A program made the position numbers and the translations under genes. Positions 9,189 through 18,027 of a DNA stretch of 64,000 bases are shown here, one piece after another. Origin of the DNA: Nostoc carneum NIES-2107. Its GTDB lineage: Bacteria > Cyanobacteriota > Cyanobacteriia > Cyanobacteriales > Nostocaceae. Every line of letters starts with the position of its first letter. Position 1 is the stretch's first letter. Where the stretch lies: the NCBI GenBank assembly GCA_002368155.1, contig AP018182.1, positions 62,001 to 126,000 of the forward strand, read 5' to 3'. The notes under the pieces are model-generated. The model was not told where the DNA came from, searched no databases, and was given only the letters and a program-made list of their open reading frames with translations.

Positions 9189-10747
9189 AGACCTCCAAAC
9201 ACGCTTAATGGTAGTGCAATCAAACAAGCCCTTCCCTCATCAGGCTTCACCATGTTTAAAAAATCTCTCACTCCTGCTATGTCTAACGCCGAAAACGGTT
9301 CATCCAGCATCTGCACTATCCCCAGTTTGCGCTGAAAACAAGCCAAAACCACCCGCTGCCGTTCCCCACCACTTAAATCCGACATCCGCTTGCCTAGCAA
9401 CTTTTGCAATCCCGGAGGGATTTTCACGACCCGTGCCAATTTCAGCATCTCCTTTACCAGCAAATTCGGAAAGATATTATCTCGCGACTGCAACAGCGCC
9501 AGTCCTAGTTTTACTCGCTGCCACATGGGTAATCCCTCAATTAGCCGCCCATCAATCCAAATTGAGCCACTACTCACTGGAATTATTCCAGCGATCGCTT
9601 CTAACAATGTTGTCTTTCCCCAGCCATTGGGAGCTTCCAACACGCCCAATTGTCCTCGCCATAAACTAAACGAAATACCCTTCACTGTTCCATCTGCCGT
9701 CCGCTCGCCCACGACCAATCGTTGCCCCCGATACACTACCAGATCCTCCACTTCTAGTACAGGCGCACTGTCCTGCCGTGACTGTCCAGATACTGACAGT
9801 ATGGCTCCCCCAATTAATGGGTGGCTTTGAACATTTTCCTTTACACCTGCCAGTTGGTGCAGCCATCCCTGCTCTTGCCCCCGCGTCAACTGGGTCAGTT
9901 CTTCCCGCACTTCCTCTGGCTTCTGTAAACGAAGAGCACCCTGCTCTAGTGTCCATACTGTTGTGACTAGGTTCAGCAGGTAAGGGATATTAAACACATG
10001 CTCCACAATCACCAGTGTTAGCCGCTGCTCTCGCACCAGTTCAGTTAACCAGCGCATCACTTCCTGGACTCCTGCTGTATCCAAACCTGCCAACGGCTCA
10101 TCCAAAAATAAAATTCTGGCATCTGCCTGAACAGCACGGGCAATCTCAACTCGTCGCGACTGTCCCAGGGAGATGGCGTTTGCTAACGACTCCTCCCGCC
10201 CTGCCAAACCGAGATCTGCCAGTTTTAGCTGTGCTGCCTTTCGCAGTCTTGCCTCTTGCTGTTGCACCCGCGATCGTTTTAAAATCGCCCAAAGGGGATT
10301 TTCCCCCCGTTGCCCTGAAGCCGCAACTACAATGTTGTTTTCCAAGCTTTGGCTTGCAGCCAATCGTACATCCTGCCAAGAACGCACTACTCCCAACTGT
10401 GCTAACCGCTCTGGTGTAAAGTGATTCCAGGGATTTAAATTATACCACCACGGGACTGGGAATCTGAAGACCTCTGTTCTCCCTTCCTCTTCCAAACAAA
10501 TCTCTCCGGCATCTGGCACCAAATTTCCAGATAATAGATTCAAAACAGTTGTTTTACCTGACCCATTGACTCCTCGAAACAGCACCACTTCACCCCGTCG
10601 TAAAGTGAAATTGCCGTTTGCTATCACCATCTGCCCCCCGAAAGACTTTTGTAGGTTCCGCACTCGCAGCAAAACTGTTCGTTCATCGTTCACAAGGGAT
10701 GTTGCATCAGGTGCTGTCATTTGCCATCTAGCCATCACTGCATTCAT
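9185..10747 (-). CDS. Fused double ABC ATPase (LivG-like and LivF-like halves)
   Basis: Energises the importer. Half one (residues about 25-280): Walker A GVNGSGKTT (Lys65), a signature region SLGQSRRVEIARA, Walker B RILFLDEP and H-loop VIVEH, so it looks competent. Half two (about 330-520): Walker A APNGWGKTT (Lys378) with Ala in place of the first Gly and Trp in the loop, a good signature LSGGERQRV, Walker B IVQMLDEP, but the chain ends CLIALPLSVFGGL where the switch His normally sits. Separate LivG and LivF proteins are the rule, so the fusion and the degenerate second site are notable. The start gives MNAVMARW; the upstream permease ends 8 bp before. Asymmetric hydrolysis is inferred. Confidence 0.88.
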   Translation of the reverse strand: MNAVMARWQMTAPDATSLVNDERTVLLRVRNLQKSFGGQMVIANGNFTLRRGEVVLFRGVNGSGKTTVLNLLSGNLVPDAGEICLEEEGRTEVFRFPVPWWYNLNPWNHFTPERLAQLGVVRSWQDVRLAASQSLENNIVVAASGQRGENPLWAILKRSRVQQQEARLRKAAQLKLADLGLAGREESLANAISLGQSRRVEIARAVQADARILFLDEPLAGLDTAGVQEVMRWLTELVREQRLTLVIVEHVFNIPYLLNLVTTVWTLEQGALRLQKPEEVREELTQLTRGQEQGWLHQLAGVKENVQSHPLIGGAILSVSGQSRQDSAPVLEVEDLVVYRGQRLVVGERTADGTVKGISFSLWRGQLGVLEAPNGWGKTTLLEAIAGIIPVSSGSIWIDGRLIEGLPMWQRVKLGLALLQSRDNIFPNLLVKEMLKLARVVKIPPGLQKLLGKRMSDLSGGERQRVVLACFQRKLGIVQMLDEPFSALDIAGVRDFLNMVKPDEGRACLIALPLSVFGGL

Positions 10748-10755
10748 AGTATTCC

Positions 10756-11655
10756 CTAGCCTAACCGATGTTTACCAGCAATTCCCTGGGGGCGAAAATG
10801 CATCATCAGTACCAAGAGAAGACCATAAATTAGCAACCGGATATTTGCTGCTATACTATCCGGTAGCATGGCAAACCGCAGAAGCTCAGGAATTGTTATT
10901 AGGATAAAGGCACCTACTAGTGGTCCTCGAAAATTGCCTACCCCTCCCACAATCACCATACACAGCATCAGAATTGACTCATCCAACGCTGCTGCGGTCG
11001 GGTCGAGGAAACCAATATACGCCGTACGAATTGCCCCAGCTACCGCTACCATACCACAGGCGATCGCAAATGCCTGCACCTTTGCCAAGCGCGTGTCTTT
11101 ACCCAACCCTCTAGCAGCTAGTTCATCATCTCTCATAACTTGGAGCAAACGCCCCCACGGAGAAAAAACTAACAGTCCAGACAGTACAGCACAGAGCAGG
11201 GCGATCGTGACAGAAAAAATTGCCACACTGCCAATGCTATTGAAATGCAACCCGAACAGATTTGGTTTAGGAATTCCCGACAGCCCAAAAGTCCCGTTAG
11301 TTAAATTCGTCAATGTTCCAATTTCTGCTGTGGGATCAACCCAGTTAGAAAATGCTCCAAACAGCAGTGCCTGAACTGCTAGAGATACCATTACAAAGAA
11401 GTCACCCTTAAACCGCCAGGATGGTAGCGACACCGCTAGGCTTAGAAGGCAAGATATTGTCACTCCTGCTAAAGTTGCCGGAAGAAAACCCCACCCTAAC
11501 TTTAGGCTTGTCAACGCATAGACATATCCACCAAGCGCAAAATAGGCTGCGTGAGCAAGGGTTAACAGTCCGCAGTACCCTACAATGAGGTTGAGACTCA
11601 TTGCCACAATGGCGTAAACACTGACATAAATTAAAAGATGAAGTAGGTAGTTCAT
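10756..11655 (-). CDS. livM: Branched-chain amino-acid-type ABC permease, LivM-like
   Basis: Inner-membrane channel subunit with about eight to ten hydrophobic segments. Family blocks seen: SLNLIVGYCGLLTLAHAAYFALGG near the N-terminus and the cytoplasmic coupling region RGLGKDTRLAKVQAFAIA followed by the VGGVGNFRGPLVGA block typical of LivM/UrtC. The frame is open to 11769, but the added residues are unrelated to the family and overlap the upstream gene by more than 100 bp; the ATG at 11655 (MNYLLHLL) overlaps the livH stop as ATGA and gives a normal family N-terminus. Works with the livH-like product as a heterodimer. Confidence 0.9.
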   Translation of the reverse strand: MNYLLHLLIYVSVYAIVAMSLNLIVGYCGLLTLAHAAYFALGGYVYALTSLKLGWGFLPATLAGVTISCLLSLAVSLPSWRFKGDFFVMVSLAVQALLFGAFSNWVDPTAEIGTLTNLTNGTFGLSGIPKPNLFGLHFNSIGSVAIFSVTIALLCAVLSGLLVFSPWGRLLQVMRDDELAARGLGKDTRLAKVQAFAIACGMVAVAGAIRTAYIGFLDPTAAALDESILMLCMVIVGGVGNFRGPLVGAFILITIPELLRFAMLPDSIAANIRLLIYGLLLVLMMHFRPQGIAGKHRLG

Positions 11656-12521
11656 ACCTCTGCCTCTACCCTGGGCTTGTGCCCCATCAATCCATTGGGG
11701 CGAATGAGCAGGAAAAACACCAGTACCAGAAAAGTTGCTGCCTCTTGCCAACGTGCTGACAGAAACCAAACCGTTGCTACTCTTACTACACCCAGAACTA
11801 ATCCACCTAAAACAGCACCAACAAATGACTGCTGACTGCCAATAATTACTGCCACAATTGCCATCAGTAGGACTGGCAAACCACTCTGTGGATCAAACCC
11901 AATATCATAGGCCACCAATAGAGATGAGATTGATGCAAGCAAACCCGACAGCCCAAAAGCTAGTAAACGCAGTTTGTCCATGTTGTATCCCTGCAAACCA
12001 AACTCTTTGGGATTGTCAGCTAATGCTCGGAACTGAAGCCCTAAGCTACTGAACCGTAACCAAAGGCAAAACCAAACTAAAATGGTGACCGCGACAATTG
12101 CTGAAACGACTTGAGAAGTTGGCAGGCTCAGTGTAACAAACTGTAGTACCGTATCTGCGCCCTGCCTTAGTTGTCTTGTTCCATTGCCCCAAATTAGGAT
12201 CGCAACCTGAACGATCATGATATAAACACCGAGCGAGGAGATCAGATGTGCCCCAGGTGCTGCCTGCTTCTTCTCCAGCCAAGCATGATTAAAAAGTTCG
12301 CATCCAAGAGAGAGAAGCGCTCCAGTCAATAGGGAAAGGGCGATTGCAACTGCTGTTGGAAGCCCTCGTTGTCCACAACTCCAAGCTACATAAGGAACTA
12401 GGGCATAAATGGCTCCCAAAGCTACATGAAATACCCGCGTGGGCAAAAATACGACTAAGTATGCCAACGCCAGAACAGCAATAGTAAGCCCAGAAATAAT
12501 ACCGTTGGCTAGGATTTGCAC
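11652..12521 (-). CDS. livH: Branched-chain amino-acid-type ABC permease, LivH-like
   Basis: First gene of the eight-gene operon. An integral membrane protein of 289 residues, the usual LivH length, with conserved AALGAIYAL-like start of the second segment, the coupling motif FRALADNPKEFGLQGYN and the C-terminal GSQQSFVGAVLGGLVLGVV block. It starts at GTG 12521, with GGAGAGG about six bases upstream. The product pairs with the LivM-like subunit. Whether the substrate is leucine-type or another amide cannot be read from the sequence, so the symbol denotes the family only. Confidence 0.9.
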   Translation of the reverse strand: MQILANGIISGLTIAVLALAYLVVFLPTRVFHVALGAIYALVPYVAWSCGQRGLPTAVAIALSLLTGALLSLGCELFNHAWLEKKQAAPGAHLISSLGVYIMIVQVAILIWGNGTRQLRQGADTVLQFVTLSLPTSQVVSAIVAVTILVWFCLWLRFSSLGLQFRALADNPKEFGLQGYNMDKLRLLAFGLSGLLASISSLLVAYDIGFDPQSGLPVLLMAIVAVIIGSQQSFVGAVLGGLVLGVVRVATVWFLSARWQEAATFLVLVFFLLIRPNGLMGHKPRVEAEV

Positions 12522-12579
12522 CTGTACCTCTCCAGATAGGTCAGCAATCTAAGTCATGTACCCTCATAATATTATCCGG

Positions 12580-12606
12580 AGTATAAAAACCAGAACAGTG
12601 CTTCAA
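12580..12606 (-). promoter_or_regulatory. Possible promoter of the ABC/signalling operon
   Basis: On the minus strand TTGAAG (12601-12606) and TATACT (12580-12585) are 15 bp apart, about 60 bp before the GTG start of the first gene. The spacing is shorter than the usual 17, so this is a weak call. An AT-rich block, TAATATTAT, lies slightly closer to the gene and is an alternative -10 element. Confidence 0.3.
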
Positions 12607-13104
12607 TCCAAACAATTTTCTGTCACCCTATAACAATTAGTGAATGAGCTTCTAGTCAAGGATATTCAATGTTTTAAACTTGCTGAAACTTGCTGAAATT
12701 TTGCTGCACACTTCTAGAAAGAATAACTGGATACTGGCAAATTTAAGATTTAGCAGTTCATGACAACTATTGGCGAAAGTGTTACAAAGGCATTTACAAT
12801 CAGATTTTGGCCGTCCTAAATCGTGGGCATGACGCTATTTACCCAGAACTTGCTCTAAGTCCGACAGAATAATTTTGTCAGCAGTGGGCAGTATTGTTAT
12901 GTAAATTCAAGGATTAAACGAGGTAATGAACAGTTTGGTCTACCGCCATGCCCAAGCGATAAATACAAAGCTACCGTTGCATCCAAACAAGAACTGCTAT
13001 AGTTTCTGCTTTTTACAACGCCCTTAAAAATTTTGCGTCATTTTTTAATACTGCCCTGTTAAGCAAGTGAACACTTCAAACCTTGAAACTCAGGCAGCTG
13101 AATT
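12607..13104. other. Intergenic region with a possible coding remnant
   Basis: No intact gene. On the plus strand about 12745-12867 reads as 41 codon-like residues including NYWRKCYKGIYNQIL and VLNRGHDAIYPELAL with no start and a stop on either side. The composition looks protein-like, so this may be the decayed end of a lost gene; I do not recognise it. The rest shows nothing I can support. Confidence 0.3.
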
Positions 13105-13365
13105 ATGGCTAATATGTCTCCAGCTTCTAAGCGTCGCAAGAGACACCAACTACTACAAACGTATGGAAACCATTGTTGCTGGTGTGGTAAGCAAATGACC
13201 AAATCGGAAAGAACCATTGAACACTTGCTTCCCAAGAGCCTGGGTGGATCTAATAGTCTCTCGAATTTGCGTTTGGCTTGTTTCAGTTGCAATAACTCCC
13301 GTGGTAACAGTCTGTTACCTCCACGGTTAAGAAATCTTTTTGATCTGGCAAATAAAACTTCCTAA
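13105..13365 (+). CDS. Small HNH endonuclease-family protein (86 aa)
   Basis: A compact HNH nuclease domain fills the whole protein: a CxxC knuckle (CCWCGK), the core TIEHLLPKSLGGSNSLSNLRLAC with the first catalytic His, Asn of the loop, and a second CxxC (CFSCNNSRGN) that would hold a structural zinc. Such stand-alone proteins cut DNA in various mobile and defence settings; there is no partner gene here that shows its role. ATG at 13105 or the ATG four codons on are both possible. It is followed by a 125-bp gap and then the sigma-like gene, so it may be transcribed alone. Confidence 0.8.
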   Translation: MANMSPASKRRKRHQLLQTYGNHCCWCGKQMTKSERTIEHLLPKSLGGSNSLSNLRLACFSCNNSRGNSLLPPRLRNLFDLANKTS

Positions 13366-13490
13366 GAACAAGCATCCAGTTGAATTTTGTGAAAAGATGC
13401 CCCCGAAAATTATTAGATATCGTTATAGGTGTAAGCTTCTAGCCAAATGCCATAATAGCGATCGCAAAAACCGCCTGTTAAAAAAGTGGC

Positions 13491-14186
13491 ATGGATGACC
13501 TAGAGCAACAGTTGATCGGTCTAATTACGCAGATACGTCAACACGTACCTAAGAGCCTACAATGGCGATTGACCATGAATCGATTACTACTTGAAATCCA
13601 GCAATTTCCAAGATTACGCAAATCCTCTCATCCTGATTATCTAGCAGCCCTAACCCTTACATTCGAGTGGGTTAGCAATAATATTTCTGAATTTGAGCCT
13701 AATTCTGACTCGGTTGCAGAAAGTTTGGTGAGATGGGTTAACGGTTACCTTCGCTGGCGGATTCAAGATTTATACTCTCCAGATAAAAATGCTCCACTCA
13801 GCTTAGATGCTCCCATGGCCTCAGACTTTGGGGAAATAACTCTGCTGGATAAATTACCCAATTCTACTTTGAGTGGTTTGGATACTCTAATTGAAAATTC
13901 TCAGCGAGAAAATAATCAACGAATTGGTCTTCAATTAGAGCATTATATTGAGCAAGATCCCGAAGAAAAGCTCAAAAATAGTTATCCTCGTTCTTGTGTT
14001 GAGTGTAATTGTCAACTACTCAGCCAACGATTAATACTCAAAGAACCACCTGAAAAAGTTGCAGAGATAGCGCGAGAGTTGAGCCTTCCTTACACAACTG
14101 TTAATTCGCATTGGAACAGAAATTGCAAACCGATGTTGCAAAAAATTGCTGAAGATTTGGGATATAAACAGGAGCAATCGTTATGA
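13491..14186 (+). CDS. Sigma-70-like regulatory protein of cyanobacteria
   Basis: A 231-residue protein resembling the sigma-factor-like proteins that cyanobacteria often encode next to DUF1822 genes. The N-terminal half has an arginine-, tryptophan- and aromatic-rich helix set (SLVRWVNGYLRWRIQDLY) followed by LSLDAPM, like the region-2/region-3 junction of sigma factors. Residues about 190-225 (EVAEIARELSLPYTTVNSHWNR-type pattern) form a helix-turn-helix comparable with region 4. The canonical core-binding sequence is not obvious, so it may be an atypical sigma factor or a transcription regulator of another sort. Its stop overlaps the next start as ATGA, tying it to the DUF1822 and TPR-CHAT genes. 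Confidence 0.65.
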   Translation: MDDLEQQLIGLITQIRQHVPKSLQWRLTMNRLLLEIQQFPRLRKSSHPDYLAALTLTFEWVSNNISEFEPNSDSVAESLVRWVNGYLRWRIQDLYSPDKNAPLSLDAPMASDFGEITLLDKLPNSTLSGLDTLIENSQRENNQRIGLQLEHYIEQDPEEKLKNSYPRSCVECNCQLLSQRLILKEPPEKVAEIARELSLPYTTVNSHWNRNCKPMLQKIAEDLGYKQEQSL

Positions 14187-14941
14187 GTAACACAACTTCC
14201 CCTTTATTAATGGTTCCCCTAGATTTAGAAATTCATTCTAGAGCCAGACATTTAGCGGCTCAACAAAGCACAGTAGAAAAAGGTAAGCGAGTTTATTTGA
14301 ATGCGTTAGCAGTTTACGCAGTTCATAGCTATTTAAAATGGTTGCAAATACCAACAAATTTTCAGGAATCAGATTGTTGGAATCCAGTAAAAGCAGCTTT
14401 ATCAAATGCAGCTGATTTGGTAATTCCAAATGTGGGAATTTTAGAATGCCGTCCAGCTTTACCCCAAGAAACTGTCATATTATTACCAAGCACTAGCGAA
14501 AATCGGATTGGCTATGTAGCTATACAGTTTCAGGAAAGCCTAGATTCAGTGCAACTATTGGGATTTGCACCTGCCTTTGATGAAGTAAATCTGCCTGCAC
14601 AGCTAGAAGTGTCACAACTCCAACCTATTGACGCTTTGATTGAGCAAATCACCCGTCTTGAAGAAGCGATCGCTTTTCTACAAACTGATGACTCAGTGGC
14701 AGTACAAGTACGTTCTGTATTAGACAATAAACCTTTATCAGAGATTGTGGCAAAATTTGAGCTTCTTTACCGAACTGGCGATGAATTTGAGTGGCGGTAC
14801 GCCGGAGGAGAAATATTAGCTGGAGATACTCTTGCTGTTGGTGCTACCCGTGAAACAATTCAGCACGATGATAGCGAATTACAAGATTTAGCCGGAATGC
14901 TATTGGAGAAGTTAGCCCAAATTTGGGGAAATGTTGCGTAG
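14183..14941 (+). CDS. DUF1822 family protein
   Basis: A cyanobacterial protein of unknown function. The N-terminal pattern (PLDLEIHSRARHLAAQQ, KGKRVYLNALAVYAVHSYLKWL) and the middle (YVAIQFQESLDSVQLLGF) match the DUF1822 family as I know it. No catalytic residues are known. Start overlaps the sigma-like gene by 4 bp; the stop lies about 50 bp before the preferred start of the TPR-CHAT gene. In this order the three genes look like a unit in which the CHAT protease is the output and the first two proteins regulate or sense; that role is inferred. Confidence 0.8.
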   Translation: MSNTTSPLLMVPLDLEIHSRARHLAAQQSTVEKGKRVYLNALAVYAVHSYLKWLQIPTNFQESDCWNPVKAALSNAADLVIPNVGILECRPALPQETVILLPSTSENRIGYVAIQFQESLDSVQLLGFAPAFDEVNLPAQLEVSQLQPIDALIEQITRLEEAIAFLQTDDSVAVQVRSVLDNKPLSEIVAKFELLYRTGDEFEWRYAGGEILAGDTLAVGATRETIQHDDSELQDLAGMLLEKLAQIWGNVA

Positions 14942-14991
14942 TTTTTGGGGCAGGGAATGATGTATATAATCACCCAAAATATCTAATTGTC

Positions 14992-17900
14992 ATGGCGAAA
15001 GGCTTCGGTTCTCAGAAATCACCAGATTTTACTCAACGCCAAAAAGCTTATTTCAGACTGATTAAACAGCTACTCAACTGTGCTCATGGCAGAGAAATGA
15101 AGATTCTCAGGAAACACGCACACTTGGTTGATGCTGGGTTTGTAGAAACTTTGGAAATGGTAGCTCAAATCCGGTTTAACCAAGGAGATATTCGTTCTGC
15201 TTACTTTTTGAGAAATTTAGCTCATTGGCTAGGTGAGGAACTGGAATTATATAGAGATGAGCCTTCAGCAACAGATAATCTTATCAGACCTCCTGCTTTT
15301 TTAGGTGAAATATTGTGGGCGATCTCACAAAATAAAAGCAATCCACAAGCCCTTGATCGTCTACTTAAAGCTAACTTAGATCAACTCAATGATGATTTTT
15401 ATGAACAGTTTAATTACTGGATAAACTTTAGCCTACTCAACAACGAATCAATAACAGAACAAGTAATATTAGTAGGATTGGGTATTGTTGATTTCTGCAC
15501 CTCGCTTGGGCAGTTTCGTAAAGGAAACAGGGCAATTAACTTAGAAATTAGCATTACAGGTTTAGAAGCAGTTGCCAAAATTTTTAACCGTCAAATTGTC
15601 CCAGAAACTTGGGCGCATATTCAAACTAATTTAGCACCAGCCTACCGTAATCGAATACGAGGAAATCACGCCGATAATCAAGAAAAGGCAATTGCTGCTT
15701 GTAATAATGCCCTACTCATCTATACCCGTGACGGTTTTACAGAAGAGTGGGCAAGAGTGCAAAATAATCTCGGTCTTGTCTATACAGATAGGATTACAGG
15801 AGACAAAGCTGAAAATATCGAAAAGTCAATTTCTTGCTATGAAACTGCTTTAAAAGTTGTTAACCGCGCTCAACTTCCTGAACTTTGGGGTACTCTTCAA
15901 AATAATTTGGGCAATGCGTACCTTTTTAGAATTCAAGGTGATAAGGCACAGAATTTAGAAAAGGCGATCGCTTGTTATCAAGTCGCGCTACAAGTACGTA
16001 CACGTTCGGCATCGCCCTATTATTGGGCTAGCAGTCAAAATAACCTCGGTTCTGCCTACGCTCAAAGAATTTTAGGCAATAAACAAAAGAATCTAGAAAA
16101 GGCGATTTTGGCATATATTAACGCCTTAGAAGTCTACACTATTTCTGATTATCCTCATCGATGGGCGGAAACAAAAATCAGCCTGGGAAATACCTATTAT
16201 AAAACAGGTCAAATTACTGAAGCGCTTGACTGTCTCCGCGCTGCGTTGCAAGTCTTCACTCCCACCAATTTCCCTAGATATTGCATCACAACTGGATTGA
16301 GTTTAGGTAAAACAGCTTTGGCTGCTGGTATGAAAGCGGAAGCTTTTGAAGGTTATGCGATCGCCATTGAAGCTGTTGAACAAAGCCGACTTTGGGGTGG
16401 TATTTCTCAAAAACAAGAAATTCTTGCCTACACGGAGATGGTGGTTTTTTGTATCACCAATGGGCAACGAGATAAAGCTAGAGAATATGCAGAACGTTCT
16501 GGTTCTCAACAGGTTTTAAATCTTTTAGATAGTGATGAATTTCAACAAATTTACTCAAATTTACAATTCCTCGGACAGGTATTACAAGCAACTGCTGAAA
16601 ATAATGGAGAATCACAAGCTGTATATCAAATACTAGAAAACAACCTGAATAAATTAGATGAACAATTTGTTCAACACTTACAAAAGCTTGAGGATGTTTT
16701 CGGACACATACCATCAGGGCAATCTCTTCAAATTGCTACAACTATTTTAAGTTTTAGTAATCTGATTCGGGAGTTTCCACAAGGCGATAAAGCAATTAAC
16801 TTAAGAATTGCTACCACAGGTTATGAGGTAGCCGCTACTATTTATACCAAAAAAGATTTCCCTGAACAATGGGGAAACATTCAAGATGCGATCCGCGAAC
16901 TATTTCAGATTCAGCTATTTGAAGCAGTATTCAAGAACCTAGAAAATCCTAAAGCTGTTGTATACCCATTACTGGAAGCAAATAAATATAAACTCGATGA
17001 ACGTTTTGCAACTGTATTGCGATTAAAGACAGAAGCTATGTTGTCTGAAATTTCGCCAAAGTATGCAAAAGATATTGCCGCCAGCCTCTTAGGTTTAAGT
17101 CTTCTGATTAAAGAATTTCGACACGGTAATGAGGCGAATAATTTAGAGATTGCCATTACAGGGTATGAAATTGCTTCTAAAATTTTGACTTGCGAAGCTT
17201 TACCAGAAGCATGGGGTATGTGTCAATTCATGCTGGGCAATGCTTACCACCGTCGAATAAAAGGTGAGCAAGCAGAAAACCTGGAACAATCCGTTTCCTA
17301 CTTGCACAATGCTTTGAAAGTCTGTAACCGTGAGCAGTTTCCCGAACTTTGGGCAGAAATTTACAGCAATTTGGCCATTGTTTATGGCTATCGGATTCGT
17401 GGCGATCAAGTAGAGAATACAGAACTAGCGATTAAGGCTGGTGAAGCTGCGATGCAGGTTTTCACTCGCGATCGATCTCCTGAAGGATGGGGAAAAATCC
17501 AAAACAATTTAGGTATTGTTTACCGCGATCGCATTCTCGGTGACAAGGCTGAGAATTTAGAAAAAGCGATCGCTTGTTATCAAAATGCTCTTTCCATTCG
17601 TACTCGTGAAGACTTCCCGGAACTTTGGGCGCAAACTCAAATGAATTTAGCATCTGCCTATCGTCACAGACTCAAAGGTGATGCAGCAGAAAATGTGGAA
17701 AAGGCGATCGCCGCCAATCAAAGAGCTTTGCAAGTTTACACAAAAACAGCCTTTCCCCAAGATTGGGCGCAAGTACATATGAATTTGGCTAATGCCTATC
17801 TTCACCGAATTCATGGGGATAGGAGCGAAAATTTAGAAAAGGCGATCGCTGCTCATCAAGGAGCTTTACAAGTTTTAACGAAAGAAGAATATCCTCGACA

Positions 17901-18027
17901 GTGGGCTATGACTCATCTGAATCTAGGAAATGTCTTCTTACAACAACAGCAAATAGAAGCAGCAATTCCCGGATTTCTCACGGGTGAGAAAAAAATACTT
18001 GGGTTAGTCAGATTTAGGATAACTTAA
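14992..18027 (+). CDS. TPR part of a TPR-CHAT protease gene, cut by an IS
   Basis: The 5' part of a 1611-codon gene. The frame is open from 14923, but MAKGFG at 14992 is a better start because the extra residues overlap the DUF1822 gene and look random. The protein is almost entirely tetratricopeptide repeats of the 40-residue kind (NNLGxxYxxRixGDxAENLEKAI, repeated from residue about 200 to 990). A larger unit containing NLExxITGYEVAxxI and PExWGxIQ occurs three times, so the gene grew by internal duplication. The last true codon is ATT at 17965; the final 20 residues and stop come from the IS. The CHAT protease domain lies in the 3' fragment at 19827-21686. As it stands, the product would be a TPR protein without its protease. 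Confidence 0.85.
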   Translation: MAKGFGSQKSPDFTQRQKAYFRLIKQLLNCAHGREMKILRKHAHLVDAGFVETLEMVAQIRFNQGDIRSAYFLRNLAHWLGEELELYRDEPSATDNLIRPPAFLGEILWAISQNKSNPQALDRLLKANLDQLNDDFYEQFNYWINFSLLNNESITEQVILVGLGIVDFCTSLGQFRKGNRAINLEISITGLEAVAKIFNRQIVPETWAHIQTNLAPAYRNRIRGNHADNQEKAIAACNNALLIYTRDGFTEEWARVQNNLGLVYTDRITGDKAENIEKSISCYETALKVVNRAQLPELWGTLQNNLGNAYLFRIQGDKAQNLEKAIACYQVALQVRTRSASPYYWASSQNNLGSAYAQRILGNKQKNLEKAILAYINALEVYTISDYPHRWAETKISLGNTYYKTGQITEALDCLRAALQVFTPTNFPRYCITTGLSLGKTALAAGMKAEAFEGYAIAIEAVEQSRLWGGISQKQEILAYTEMVVFCITNGQRDKAREYAERSGSQQVLNLLDSDEFQQIYSNLQFLGQVLQATAENNGESQAVYQILENNLNKLDEQFVQHLQKLEDVFGHIPSGQSLQIATTILSFSNLIREFPQGDKAINLRIATTGYEVAATIYTKKDFPEQWGNIQDAIRELFQIQLFEAVFKNLENPKAVVYPLLEANKYKLDERFATVLRLKTEAMLSEISPKYAKDIAASLLGLSLLIKEFRHGNEANNLEIAITGYEIASKILTCEALPEAWGMCQFMLGNAYHRRIKGEQAENLEQSVSYLHNALKVCNREQFPELWAEIYSNLAIVYGYRIRGDQVENTELAIKAGEAAMQVFTRDRSPEGWGKIQNNLGIVYRDRILGDKAENLEKAIACYQNALSIRTREDFPELWAQTQMNLASAYRHRLKGDAAENVEKAIAANQRALQVYTKTAFPQDWAQVHMNLANAYLHRIHGDRSENLEKAIAAHQGALQVLTKEEYPRQWAMTHLNLGNVFLQQQQIEAAIPGFLTGEKKILGLVRFRIT
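17964..17967. repeat. Left copy of IS target-site duplication (AATT)
   Basis: AATT directly precedes the left terminal inverted repeat of the IS1380-type element and is repeated at 19823-19826 directly after the right one. Confidence 0.85.

Noticed and set aside
8884-9669. 261-codon plus-strand frame
   Set aside because: It lies antisense to the binding-protein and ABC-ATPase genes, which carry clear family motifs.
10868-11374. 168-codon plus-strand frame
   Set aside because: Antisense to the LivM-like permease; its composition is that of a reverse-strand shadow.
11656-11769. Longer N-terminus for the LivM-like permease
   Set aside because: It overlaps livH by over 100 bp with unrelated low-complexity residues; the ATGA overlap at 11652-11655 explains the start better.
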